Positions 17,204 through 25,659 of a stretch of 64,000 nt of DNA are shown one piece after another; the first letter of the stretch is position 1; each line of letters opens with the position of its first letter. The notes under the pieces were generated by a model. It was not told where the DNA came from. It searched no databases and worked only from the letters and a program-made list of their open reading frames with translations. Source of the DNA: Caldivirga sp. (lineage in GTDB: Archaea > Thermoproteota > Thermoprotei > Thermoproteales > Thermocladiaceae); NCBI RefSeq assembly GCF_023256255.1, contig NZ_JAGDXD010000043.1, positions 1-64,000 of the forward strand, in the 5' to 3' direction. The translations under genes were made by a program, and so were the position numbers.

Positions 17204-18473
17204 AGCCTCGTATAGTAAAGTAAGCATAACACCACCCATTGGGCTTAGGCTAGGGGGATATGCCCATAGGGTTGGTAAGCCATCAAGTAAGGTTCACGAT
17301 GACTTATACGCTAGGTTATTAATGATATCAAGTAGTGATGTGGAAATCATTCTGATTCAACTTGATCTACTTGGATTATACAGTAATGATGCTTCATTAA
17401 TTAGGAGGAGTGTAAGTAAGGTGACCGGGGTTAAGGAGGATAAGGTTATTGTCTTCTCAACACATACCCACTCAGCACCTGAAACAATAATACCAATGTG
17501 GCCTAACACCCTACCCTATAGTGAAAGGGAGAAGGCTGAGTACAATAACTGGTTCACCAGTGTTGTGGATAAGTTAACTGACGTGGCGCGTAAGCTTAAC
17601 AGTACGGAGAAGGCTGAGTTAAGGATAGGTTTAGGAAGGACTGAGGAATTATGCTTCAATAGGTCATTTAAGGGCGGTTTAGTGAGTAGTGAATTACCAA
17701 TACTAATGGTTAATTTAGGTAAAGGCAGAGTGGCCCTAGTTAATTACGCATGCCACCCAGTCTGCAACACTGACCTAGGCTTCTCAGCCGATTACCCTGG
17801 TGTAATGTATGAGTCACTCCTCAGTAATGGCATTGAATCAATGTTCTTAACTGGAGCAACAGGCGATATTGATCCACTTAGGAAGGGGAGGGGCTACATG
17901 AGTTACCTGGGGTATTCATTATCATCATCAGTGATTGAAGCCGTACGTTCCCTTAAGCCAACTGCTCCACTTATTGGCGTTCAGGAAGTTAAAGTTACCC
18001 TACCCCTCAGGACTATTAGCCATGAGGAGGCTAAGTCAAGGTATGAGGAGGCTTTTAGAAGAGTTATGACTAAGGGTGGGTTACCTAGTGAACCGACTGA
18101 GTCAATATGGGCTGATGAGGATTACTTAACCTTAATGTACAGTGATGAGGAGTATGAAGTATCTAAGGACAATAGTAGATTCACAGAGACTGAAGTTAAC
18201 TTAGTGAGGATTGGGGACCTGCTAATCGCCACCATACCTGGTGAGCCATTCATTGAGTCCGCAATGGCAATAAGTAATGTAGCAAGGAACATGGGGTTTA
18301 AGGTAATTATGGTGGCTGGTTACGTGAATGACTACGTAGGTTATATACCAATTAAGGCAGCGTTCATTAAGAGGACGTATGAGGCTAAGTTAGCTAGGTG
18401 GAGTAGGGTTACTGATGAGGCTGAGGGGCTCATTATTAAGGCTGTGGAGTCTAATTTACAGAAGATTAAGTAA
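17184..18473 (+). CDS. Neutral ceramidase-like hydrolase
   Basis: A 429-residue protein matching the N-terminal catalytic domain of neutral/alkaline non-lysosomal ceramidase. The zinc site motif FSTHTHSAPE (His94, His96) is clear. NYACHPVCNTD gives a further His, GATGDIDP matches the GGDxSP-like element, and IPGEPFIE follows. The immunoglobulin-like C-terminal domain of bacterial enzymes is missing. No secretion signal is seen. Archaea are not known to make ceramide, so the amide substrate must be something else. The start codon overlaps the DHDPS-like gene (20 nt), implying joint translation. Confidence 0.8.
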   Translation: MVLMVVEASYSKVSITPPIGLRLGGYAHRVGKPSSKVHDDLYARLLMISSSDVEIILIQLDLLGLYSNDASLIRRSVSKVTGVKEDKVIVFSTHTHSAPETIIPMWPNTLPYSEREKAEYNNWFTSVVDKLTDVARKLNSTEKAELRIGLGRTEELCFNRSFKGGLVSSELPILMVNLGKGRVALVNYACHPVCNTDLGFSADYPGVMYESLLSNGIESMFLTGATGDIDPLRKGRGYMSYLGYSLSSSVIEAVRSLKPTAPLIGVQEVKVTLPLRTISHEEAKSRYEEAFRRVMTKGGLPSEPTESIWADEDYLTLMYSDEEYEVSKDNSRFTETEVNLVRIGDLLIATIPGEPFIESAMAISNVARNMGFKVIMVAGYVNDYVGYIPIKAAFIKRTYEAKLARWSRVTDEAEGLIIKAVESNLQKIK

Positions 18474-18531
18474 CTAAAGTTAACTTAACTTGTAACGTTG
18501 AGGCTTACGGGTCTTTAACCATGTATAGCGC

Positions 18532-18553
18532 AAGCTAGGTTAATGCCTAGCTT
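18532..18553. repeat. Perfect 8-bp inverted repeat between convergent genes
   Basis: AAGCTAGG, a 6-nt loop and CCTAGCTT lie in the 96 bp between the ends of the ceramidase-like gene and the Zn/KH gene. It may fold into a hairpin in transcripts from either side and protect or end them. There is no T-run next to it. Confidence 0.4.
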
Positions 18554-18569
18554 AGCCTCCTCCACCTGA

Positions 18570-19106
18570 TTACGCGGTGTTTAACTGGTCGTGGCTAATT
18601 ACCTTCACTTTAACGTTCTTGTTAGTTATGGCACTCAGTAACCTAGCCATATCGGAGGGTCTAAGTCTAAGTCTCCTAGCATCCCTCCTCATTATCCTAA
18701 CCTCAGTTTCATTGGTTCCATCAGGTAGCCAGGTTGTTGCAACAGTTGGCCTAGCTGGGTAGGCTACTTGTGTTACTAATTCATTAATGTCTGCAGTGTA
18801 TTCAATTATCTTAACCCTCCTATTGAGGGCTTCAGAGAGCTTATCCTCAAGTTGCCTAACAACATTAATCGGCACTCGCCTAATACCCTTTAGAGCCACG
18901 AAGTATGAGTCATCAATCTCATAGGACTTATAATACTCTACATTACTCAGCATATTCTTAAGCTTCTGATCATTATCGGTTAACTTAAGTATTGCATCTA
19001 TGACATCTACGTCATACATCTCATACTGCCCACTGTTAAGCAGAGACTGGCACTTACTGCAAAACAGCCTCGTCTTCACGCAGAACTCGCAGAACGGAAT
19101 CCGCAT
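18570..19106 (-). CDS. Zinc-ribbon and KH-like RNA-binding protein
   Basis: A 178-residue protein with four cysteines at the N-terminus (CEFCVKTRLFCSKC, residues 6-19) that should bind zinc. The following alpha/beta part (about 85-150) has the look of KH-type RNA-binding proteins (RVPINVVRQLEDKLSEALNRRVKIIEY). Related archaeal proteins are annotated as NusA-like or predicted RNA-binding. A TATA-like GGATATATAAAAC (plus-strand text 19127-19139) lies about 27 nt before the ATG. The specific RNA target is unknown. Confidence 0.6.
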   Translation of the reverse strand: MRIPFCEFCVKTRLFCSKCQSLLNSGQYEMYDVDVIDAILKLTDNDQKLKNMLSNVEYYKSYEIDDSYFVALKGIRRVPINVVRQLEDKLSEALNRRVKIIEYTADINELVTQVAYPARPTVATTWLPDGTNETEVRIMRRDARRLRLRPSDMARLLSAITNKNVKVKVISHDQLNTA

Positions 19107-19126
19107 TAACCCCCTTATTTAGGTAA

Positions 19127-19139
19127 GGATATATAAAAC
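19127..19139 (-). promoter_or_regulatory. TATA-like box of the Zn/KH gene
   Basis: GTTTTATATATCC on the minus strand, centred about 27 nt before the ATG, is one of the strongest TATA matches in the window. Confidence 0.5.
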
Positions 19140-19339
19140 TTTCCTTCCTAGGCACAGAAATTAGGTAAGTATAATAAAGGTTGAAATATTAGGTACATTA
19201 TTTAAGAAATAGTGCTATTATTACTACGAAATTTAATCGCTATGTCTGTTAATTTTCATTAATTAATATAGCTTAAAACTAAGGGTTAATTCATCTTAAT
19301 TCCCCTATGGAAGGATAATCCTTAAAATTTAACCATAAC

Positions 19340-20626
19340 CTAATCCTTAGCTACTGAGTTATGGTGCTTTTTCTCAATTAAATTAAACTCCTCATGCAGT
19401 TCGTAAACTAGTATACCTACGATTAGCGTCATGGCCCCTATCTCAAGTGACTTATAGCCTAATGCACTGGTTACTAGTAGGGACAGTATTATCGCTAGTA
19501 TTTGCAGTATTGGGTACATGGGGGTCTTAAAGGATCCAGTTATCCCCCTCCTTCTAATTACTATAACAGCTATTGGTGTAGTTATGTATGAGAATACTAC
19601 ACCGAAATTAGCCACGAGCCCAAGGGTTTCAACGTTACCAAGCGCCAGTGAAATAAGCATTGCTATAGTGACTATTAACAGTGGCCTATTGCCCCTAGCA
19701 ACGCTCCTTGGTATTACGTTATCGTAGGCCATCTGTTCCATAGTTCTTACACCAGCTATAATCATTGAGAGGGTTACTGTGAATGTTGATAATAATGCAA
19801 CCGACGATACAGTAAGCCTAATAGCCATTGGTGCCCTAGCTTCCTCAAGGGCGAAGCTTAATGGATCAGGCCTAGTCCCATAGAGTTGCCATGGTGCTAT
19901 GTACAGCATTGTGAAGACCACAAGAATATATATTACTGTTGTTATGGCTAGTGACAGCATTATTGCCTTAGGTACATTCCTCTCACCCTCCTTCACTGAT
20001 GGCGTTAAGGTGGCTATAGTGTTGAAGCCTGAATACGCAAAGAAGGCTAGTGATGAGGATTCGATTAAACCGAATAAACCATGAGGTAGGAGGGGTTTAA
20101 AGTGACTTGTCTTAAGTGGACCAGAGTATATTAACCCAGCCACTATGAAAATTACTAAGCCGGCTATGTTTATTGAGGTTAAGTACTTCTCAAACTCAGA
20201 TGCAATCTTTAAGCCGGCCTTATATAGTATGGATAAAGCTACTATTAGGGTGATTGAGGTTGGGTAAATTAAGTAACGTGGCGCATCCAGTGAGGTTAAG
20301 TATCCTGAGAAGCCTAATGCAACAGCAGCCCCACCTATAATGTATGAAACTACCCTAAGTAGGCCAACTAGGAAACCAACTGAGTCACCTAAGGTTAACC
20401 TAGCAAAGGAGTAAACACCACCCTCAACACTTGGGAATGCTGAGGCCATTTCAGCACTATTTAACCCAACACTCATGGCCAGGAGGGCGGTTATTATGAA
20501 GGCTAGTAGAGCTCCAGGGCCCGCTAGGTTTATTGCTGAACCAGCCATAACGAATATTCCAGCGCCAATAATGTTACCTAAACCCACTGCGGTAGCTTCC
20601 CAAAGCGTTAACTTTCCCCTCCTCAT
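19340..20626 (-). CDS. APC-family amino acid permease
   Basis: A 428-residue membrane protein with about 12 hydrophobic helices. The N-terminal LTLWEATAVGLGNIIGAGIFVMAGSA (about 6-31) is the signature first helix of the amino acid-polyamine-organocation superfamily, and FFAYSGFNTIATL is the conserved helix 6. It takes up amino acids or related solutes by proton or sodium symport, or by exchange. It is a single gene; the neighbour on the left is 230 bp of AT-rich DNA. Substrate not predictable. Confidence 0.87.
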   Translation of the reverse strand: MRRGKLTLWEATAVGLGNIIGAGIFVMAGSAINLAGPGALLAFIITALLAMSVGLNSAEMASAFPSVEGGVYSFARLTLGDSVGFLVGLLRVVSYIIGGAAVALGFSGYLTSLDAPRYLIYPTSITLIVALSILYKAGLKIASEFEKYLTSINIAGLVIFIVAGLIYSGPLKTSHFKPLLPHGLFGLIESSSLAFFAYSGFNTIATLTPSVKEGERNVPKAIMLSLAITTVIYILVVFTMLYIAPWQLYGTRPDPLSFALEEARAPMAIRLTVSSVALLSTFTVTLSMIIAGVRTMEQMAYDNVIPRSVARGNRPLLIVTIAMLISLALGNVETLGLVANFGVVFSYITTPIAVIVIRRRGITGSFKTPMYPILQILAIILSLLVTSALGYKSLEIGAMTLIVGILVYELHEEFNLIEKKHHNSVAKD

Positions 20627-20736
20627 GATGCGGCTAATGTTGATTCATTTTTAAGTGTTTAAGCAATGCAACCGCAATGGTTAAGTAGGTTTAATGCGGG
20701 AAGATTTAATAAATTTAGCCTGGTTAATTCCCTGGA

Positions 20737-21315
20737 ATGGTAGTGGTTTTAACCACGTCCAGGGATGCGTCAATAAGGCTTAGGCAATTCGTGAATGAAC
20801 TTGAGTTAGCCATACCTAATGCGGTTAAGGTTAATAGGGGTAGAAGTGGATTAATAGATATTGCGTCCGTGGCCTTAGGCATTGGGGCTAATTACATAGT
20901 TATGTTTACATCATTTCACGGTAATCCATCATCAATTGTTCTATATAGGATCAGGGAGGACACATTAATTAGGCTACCTTACGTAATAACCCTGGGTGGA
21001 GTTAAGTTACTTAGGGACCTATTACCTTCCAGGCCTATTTTAAGTAAACCAGCTTCAATGGTTATTGTAACTCAACCTGGTGTTCAATTAGCCCTAATCC
21101 TATCGGAGGTTTTTGAGGTGTCATTATTCTACGGTAACCTTGATGATTACAGGAACTTTGAGTCAATAATGTACATTAAACCTGTGAGGGGTGAATGCTG
21201 TGAAGTAAGTTTCATAGATGGATTAACCTATGCGCCTAGGGGACCCATCATTAAGGTTAAGAGGTTTAAGGAGGTTAATGCACCTGGTTTAGTAGTTAAG
21301 AGGCTTAAGGCCTAG
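20737..21315 (+). CDS. Brix/Imp4-domain ribosome biogenesis protein
   Basis: A 192-residue archaeal Brix protein (Imp4/Mil type). It opens with VLTTSRDASIRLRQFVNEL, followed by IPNAVKVNRGRSGLIDIA and TSFHGNPSSIVLYRI, which match the Brix half-barrel. Eukaryotic relatives (Imp4, Rpf1, Rpf2, Ssf1) help fold pre-rRNA. Archaeal ones are thought to do the same. Its stop overlaps the stop of the convergent L30 gene by 4 nt. Confidence 0.88.
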   Translation: MVVVLTTSRDASIRLRQFVNELELAIPNAVKVNRGRSGLIDIASVALGIGANYIVMFTSFHGNPSSIVLYRIREDTLIRLPYVITLGGVKLLRDLLPSRPILSKPASMVIVTQPGVQLALILSEVFEVSLFYGNLDDYRNFESIMYIKPVRGECCEVSFIDGLTYAPRGPIIKVKRFKEVNAPGLVVKRLKA

Positions 21316-21869
21316 ATCATGCTTAGTATAAGCTCATTAATGCCTAAACCCCTATACCCCAATTCCCCTCCAGCACCGTAAGGCTTCTTAATACTCCCCT
21401 TGAATCCTCCCTTAGGTGGATGTAGTCTAAAGAATGGTTTAAGGCCAGGTATACAGGAGGCCTTACCGTTAATCATCTTTGGCCTCTCATTTCTCCTACA
21501 CCAGAGGCTCTTAACCTCACCCTTAAGGTAAGCATCAACAAGCTCCTCAACACTACCCCACCCATACTTCTTAAGGTACTCATCAGTCAGAGGTAAGTCA
21601 CCAACAAGCCTACCCCTTCTCCTAAGCAGTTGAATCAAGGTATCCCTATTTAACTCACCCCACGTAGCCCAACTTTCAACAGTCTTAAGCATCCCCCTGA
21701 TTGAATCCGATAACACGTATACGCTGCAGGTGAACCTACGCCTAAGCCTCAGTAGGTTAAGCGTATGCCTAACATCTGGTTCAGCATCAGCCAATCCCCT
21801 AATCCTAACTGCAGCTACAATAACCCTCCCATGACCCCTACCCTGCTCAGCCTCCTGGGTATTTTGCAT
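21312..21869 (-). CDS. rpl30: Large-subunit ribosomal protein uL30
   Basis: A 185-residue archaeal-type L30 (eukaryotic L7 relative). The N-terminal VIVAAVRIRGLADAEPDVRHTL is the L30 core, TLNLLRLRRRFTCSVY continues it, and the C-terminal RLHPPKGGFKG and PYGAGGELGYRG parts are typical of archaeal and eukaryotic forms. A TATA-like box lies about 26 nt before the ATG. In many archaea this gene sits in the spc-type ribosomal operon; here it is alone, convergent with the Brix gene. Confidence 0.93.
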   Translation of the reverse strand: MQNTQEAEQGRGHGRVIVAAVRIRGLADAEPDVRHTLNLLRLRRRFTCSVYVLSDSIRGMLKTVESWATWGELNRDTLIQLLRRRGRLVGDLPLTDEYLKKYGWGSVEELVDAYLKGEVKSLWCRRNERPKMINGKASCIPGLKPFFRLHPPKGGFKGSIKKPYGAGGELGYRGLGINELILSMI

Positions 21870-21890
21870 AATGACCCCTTGCCTAAGCCC

Positions 21891-21900
21891 CCTTTATAAC
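21891..21900 (-). promoter_or_regulatory. TATA-like box of rpl30
   Basis: GTTATAAAGG on the minus strand, centred 26-27 nt before the rpl30 ATG. Confidence 0.5.
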
Positions 21901-22100
21901 TGTACCTAGGAACCACCTCCTTAATAGCCTTAACTCAATTGAGTGAACACTCTTAAGAGTCCTGGCTTTTAGCCTCCTATTCCCTCGCTTAACTTGACTT
22001 TAAGTGTTATATGGACTATGTAGTGTAATGTGTGTTTAAGGATGTTAAGCCGGGAATAAGGGTCATTAAAGCATAATAATAGCCTTCCCTCTTCCCAAAT

Positions 22101-22694
22101 ATGGCCGAGTTTAAGCCTGATATTGTTGTACTTCCAGGTAGACTTGAGGCAAGTATTGAGGAGGGCTCCTACGTGGTGATGAGTGAACGTAATTTTAACG
22201 TGGTTTTCAATGACATTAACTTAACAGTAGTATCATCAATAGCTAAGGGCATCAGTAGGTTTAATGAATTACTTAAGGCAACATCAGTACCTAGGGGGCA
22301 GTTATCAAGGCACTTAAGGACTCTTATTAAGAGTGGATGGTTAATTAAAGGTTCCAGTGGCTATGGTTTCGCTGCATCAGTCTACGTAGTATCCACTGTA
22401 GAGGAGGTTAATGGCACAATCATAATCAGATTACTACCAAATAAGGGAGCCTTCGTGGATCCAGTTCATGGCCTTGTAATATTCAGGGATTCGGCAAGAG
22501 ACTACTGTTCAACATGCCCACTTAGAATGCTCTGCACTAGGAACGTTAAGGACATGGCTATTAAACACGGAATTAAGTTGCATTCACCAGAACCAGCTGA
22601 AGCATACATGGAGATTTTCAGGAACCTAATACTACTTAATCTAGTTAAAAGGTTCAAGACAGGTTCAGTCAACTTAAGGGTTCTGGGTAACTAG
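22101..22694 (+). CDS. HTH regulator with C-terminal cysteine cluster
   Basis: A 197-residue protein. Residues 50-100 form a winged helix: ELLKATSVPRGQLSRHLRTLIKSGWL is a clean helix-turn-helix with recognition helix. The part that follows ends in DYCSTCPLRMLCTR (about 137-150), a CxxCxxxxxC cluster that could bind an FeS cluster or zinc; a fourth cysteine is not present in the protein, so partner or incomplete coordination is possible. It is probably a DNA-binding sensor. The next genes (SRPBCC, GNAT) on the same strand may be targets. The family name is unknown to me. Confidence 0.6.
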   Translation: MAEFKPDIVVLPGRLEASIEEGSYVVMSERNFNVVFNDINLTVVSSIAKGISRFNELLKATSVPRGQLSRHLRTLIKSGWLIKGSSGYGFAASVYVVSTVEEVNGTIIIRLLPNKGAFVDPVHGLVIFRDSARDYCSTCPLRMLCTRNVKDMAIKHGIKLHSPEPAEAYMEIFRNLILLNLVKRFKTGSVNLRVLGN

Positions 22695-22758
22695 TCATTA
22701 TTCAGTGAACCTAAGGCATTAAGCGCGAAGGGATTATTAATAATTATGAATTAACCTA

Positions 22759-23184
22759 GTGATGATTCAATTCAAGGTTACTAAGAGGATCAACGTACCT
22801 AGGGACACCTTATGGAGCATCATCTCTATGATTGAAGAATACCCAAAGTATTGGCATGGCCATAGGGAAGTTAAAATAGTGGGAAATAGTGGAGGTAAAC
22901 TCCTAGTTAATGTAAAGTTCGCATTTAAGGGCCCACTAAACCATGGTATGGCATACGTGGAGTTGGGTGATTATACGGTTATCTTCAATTTCCTGAAGGG
23001 CCCATTTAAGGGTACTCATATCATTAAGGTTATGAATGGGGAATTAACCAGCGAATGGAACATTAAACTTCACCCACTCCTAATGCCAATGGGTAGGTGG
23101 ATAATTAGGCACTTTAAGCAGGGCTCTGAGCATGCATTGGAGAGAGTAATTAAGGACGCTGAATTAATCAAGGAGGCTCATTAA
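22759..23184 (+). CDS. SRPBCC (START/Bet v1-like) ligand-binding protein
   Basis: A 141-residue helix-grip protein. It starts IQFKVTKRINVPRDTLWSIISMIEEYPKYW, a pattern common to the polyketide cyclase/Coq10-like branch, and ends with the long C-terminal helix (HFKQGSEHALERVIKDAE). It would bind a hydrophobic ligand in its central cavity. GTG or ATG at 22759 and the next ATG are both possible starts. It is 64 bp downstream of the HTH gene and may share its transcript. Confidence 0.7.
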   Translation: MMIQFKVTKRINVPRDTLWSIISMIEEYPKYWHGHREVKIVGNSGGKLLVNVKFAFKGPLNHGMAYVELGDYTVIFNFLKGPFKGTHIIKVMNGELTSEWNIKLHPLLMPMGRWIIRHFKQGSEHALERVIKDAELIKEAH

Positions 23185-23294
23185 TTACGGAAACACACGC
23201 AGTGAAAACCACTATACTAATCATGATTAGTCCCGTTCTACGATTCCCAAGTTTCCCCAGTGAAATTTTTAACATCATCTAGTGTAAATAAACC

Positions 23295-23765
23295 ATGATT
23301 TCTATAAGAGAGTTCAGGGATGGGGATGAAGTCGAATGTTCAAGGGTTCTTAAAAGAGCATTTGAGTGGTATATGAAGCTACCTGGATCGCAGTGGCTTG
23401 AGAAGAAGTTATCGCCTGAGAATGTGAGGAAGAGCGCATTGGATGGTATAACAATGGTGGCTGTTGAGGGCGATTCAATAGTAGGGTGTGTTAACTTCAC
23501 TATAAGTGATTATAATGCTGCGTACGTATCAATAATTGGTGTTTTACCTGAATACTCAAGGCGAGGCATTGGATCCCTATTATTAGAGGAAACTGAAAGA
23601 TTATGCAGTGAACGTGGAGTTAGGAAAATATGGTTAATGGTATCGCACATAAATCACGCCGCAATATTATTCTACCTTAAACATAACTATGAGATAGCGG
23701 GATTCTTAAAAAATATGACGTTGAATGGTGTCCATGAAGTAATTATGGCTAAGGACTTAAGGTGA
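23295..23765 (+). CDS. GNAT-family N-acetyltransferase
   Basis: A 156-residue acetyltransferase. The acetyl-CoA binding motif A is ISIIGVLPEYSRRGIGSLLLEE-like (VSIIGVLPEYSRRGIG, about 81-96), followed by WLMVSHINHAAILFYLKHNYEIAG, where the usual Asn/Tyr end helix is present. It resembles RimI/ArgA-type single-domain GNATs, but the substrate (protein N-terminus or small amine) cannot be told. A hairpin with a T-run follows the gene. Confidence 0.82.
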   Translation: MISIREFRDGDEVECSRVLKRAFEWYMKLPGSQWLEKKLSPENVRKSALDGITMVAVEGDSIVGCVNFTISDYNAAYVSIIGVLPEYSRRGIGSLLLEETERLCSERGVRKIWLMVSHINHAAILFYLKHNYEIAGFLKNMTLNGVHEVIMAKDLR

Positions 23766-23908
23766 GTGATTAAAGGGTATTTAATCTAAAGTTAATAATT
23801 AAAAGCCACAACCTTTTAATGTTGGGTTAAGACTTATGTGTTTACTGACTCGCTTTTCCCATTCTACTTTAACTGCTTCTGAATTATTATTGATTATTAC
23901 GGAAAATC

Positions 23909-23935
23909 ATGAGTTACTCATCTTGATGATTTTTA
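23909..23935 (+). terminator. Palindrome followed by T-rich stretch
   Basis: The perfect palindrome ATGAGT-T-ACTCAT (23909-23921) is followed by TTGATGATTTTT. It lies between the convergent ends of the GNAT gene and the ABC ATPase gene. T-runs end transcription in archaea, so this is a fair terminator candidate for the GNAT transcript. Confidence 0.4.
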
Positions 23936-24658
23936 ATATAATGGAAATATTACATGCTCCTCGTTGTTTTCCTTAATGAGCCTTGCTCTTATGCCGTATA
24001 GTTGGGTTAGCTTCTCCTCCGTTAACACTTGGTTTGGTTCCCCCACACCTATTACGTAGCCGTCCTTCACCATGACTACTTGCTTTGCCGCCAAGGCTAT
24101 GTCTACATCGTGGGTTGCCACCATTACAGTGCCTTGTTTAGATAATCTTAGTATTAGTTCAATTATCCTACGCCTATTGCCTGGATCCAGGTTTGCAGTT
24201 GGTTCATCTATGAGTATCAGGTCAGCCCCACTCGCCATGGCCCTAGCTATCATGGTTAATCTCTTCTGACCCGTACTCAATTCACTTAACCTTAAGTTGG
24301 CTAGGTTAATAATGCCTATTTCCCTTAAGGCACGCTTAGCCTCCTCATCATTAACCCACCTATAACCCCTCCTAGCTGTCTTAACAGTCTCCAATACCGT
24401 TAAGTTAACTAAACCATCCAACTCCGCTGGGGCATAGGCCACTGAACCATTGACTATTAACTGGCCCTTAATCACCCTTGCTGAACCAAATATCGCCTTC
24501 ATTATGGTTGTCTTACCACTACCATTGGGGCCTAGGAGAACTGTTAAGCCACCCTCTTCAACGGTTAGACTCAGTCCCCTAACCACTATCCTTGATCCAT
24601 AACCTATGTGAGCCTCCTTAAACTCCACCAGTACCTTATGTTGATGCACCAAAACCAC
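23933..24658 (-). CDS. ABC transporter ATPase, metal-chelate/cobalamin type
   Basis: A 241-residue ATPase. The Walker A loop is GPNGSGKTTIMK, the signature is LSTGQKR, and Walker B is LILIDEPTANLDP, with the switch His in ATHDVD. These match the FecE/BtuD branch. It powers the FecCD-type permease encoded just upstream. The start codon overlaps the permease end by 23 nt; a GTG a few codons later would remove the overlap. It is the last gene of the three-gene operon. Confidence 0.92.
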   Translation of the reverse strand: MVLVHQHKVLVEFKEAHIGYGSRIVVRGLSLTVEEGGLTVLLGPNGSGKTTIMKAIFGSARVIKGQLIVNGSVAYAPAELDGLVNLTVLETVKTARRGYRWVNDEEAKRALREIGIINLANLRLSELSTGQKRLTMIARAMASGADLILIDEPTANLDPGNRRRIIELILRLSKQGTVMVATHDVDIALAAKQVVMVKDGYVIGVGEPNQVLTEEKLTQLYGIRARLIKENNEEHVIFPLY

Positions 24659-25649
24659 CCTTCGCTATCATCCACATTAGTAGTGGTATTCCCACTAATC
24701 CTGTTACAGCCGTTATGGGTATTACATACCCCTTAACCATTATCCTAGAGGCTAGGTAGGAGTAGGCTAGTATTAGGGATCCCATAATACCAGAGATTGG
24801 TATTGTAATACTACCTGAACCTCTTCCAGTCATCTGCCTAACCACATACGGTGCTATTATGCCTACAAACCCTATTACCCCAGTGAAGGCTAGGGATACG
24901 GCTAATGGTATTGAGACTAAGGTTACTAGGATCCTCCTAACAGCCACTGGGTTTACTCCACTGGCCTTGGCTACATCATCCCCAAGCATTAGTAAGTCCA
25001 CGTACCTCGACGAGTGAGCCAAGGCAAGCATTGTTGGTGCAGCTGAGGCTAGTATGATGTAGAATTGCCACCAAAGTATTCCACTTATGTTACCGTAAAG
25101 TAGGTAAAGGGGCTGCATTGAGGCTGTGGGGTTAATGGACTCAATGATGAGCATAAGTATCATTGATACTGCATAGGAGAGTAGAGTTATTAGAATACCC
25201 ATTAGTATTAGGCCAATCACCCCAAGTCTCGAACCCATCATAACCACCACCAGTGATGATGCTAAGGCCATTGCTAGGGCTAATAGGGGTATGGCTAGGG
25301 TTGCGTAGAGTCCAGTTAACTTACCGACAAGGACCATTAAGTATCCCAATAATCCACCTAAAACAGCCGCGCTAGCTATACCAGTGGTGAAGGGTTCAGC
25401 CAAGGGGTTCCTCAACATGCCCTGCATAACGGCACCTGAGGCACCGAGTATATAACCCACTAGTATTGATGCTAAAGTTGAGGGTAACCTAATGTAGTCT
25501 ATTATGATCCTGTACTTAACTTGACTGCAGTGTATTAGGCAACTATAGGGTACGTTAACTTCACCCAGTATTAGATTTAGAATGAAACCAGCTAATAGTA
25601 GGATTGGGACTAGAAGATACACTGCTTTTTTAACAAGTGAACTACTCAT
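24636..25649 (-). CDS. ABC transporter permease, FecCD/BtuC family
   Basis: A 337-residue inner-membrane permease with nine to ten hydrophobic helices. RLPSTLASILVGYILGASGAVMQGMLRNPLAEP (about 53-85) is the characteristic FecCD stretch, and GVIGFVGIIAPYVVRQ near residue 270 holds the ATPase-coupling region. It forms the channel for iron chelates, haem or vitamin B12. It lies between the genes for the binding protein (11 bp upstream) and the ATPase. Confidence 0.92.
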   Translation of the reverse strand: MSSSLVKKAVYLLVPILLLAGFILNLILGEVNVPYSCLIHCSQVKYRIIIDYIRLPSTLASILVGYILGASGAVMQGMLRNPLAEPFTTGIASAAVLGGLLGYLMVLVGKLTGLYATLAIPLLALAMALASSLVVVMMGSRLGVIGLILMGILITLLSYAVSMILMLIIESINPTASMQPLYLLYGNISGILWWQFYIILASAAPTMLALAHSSRYVDLLMLGDDVAKASGVNPVAVRRILVTLVSIPLAVSLAFTGVIGFVGIIAPYVVRQMTGRGSGSITIPISGIMGSLILAYSYLASRIMVKGYVIPITAVTGLVGIPLLMWMIAKGGFGAST

Positions 25650-25659
25650 TATGAGTCAC

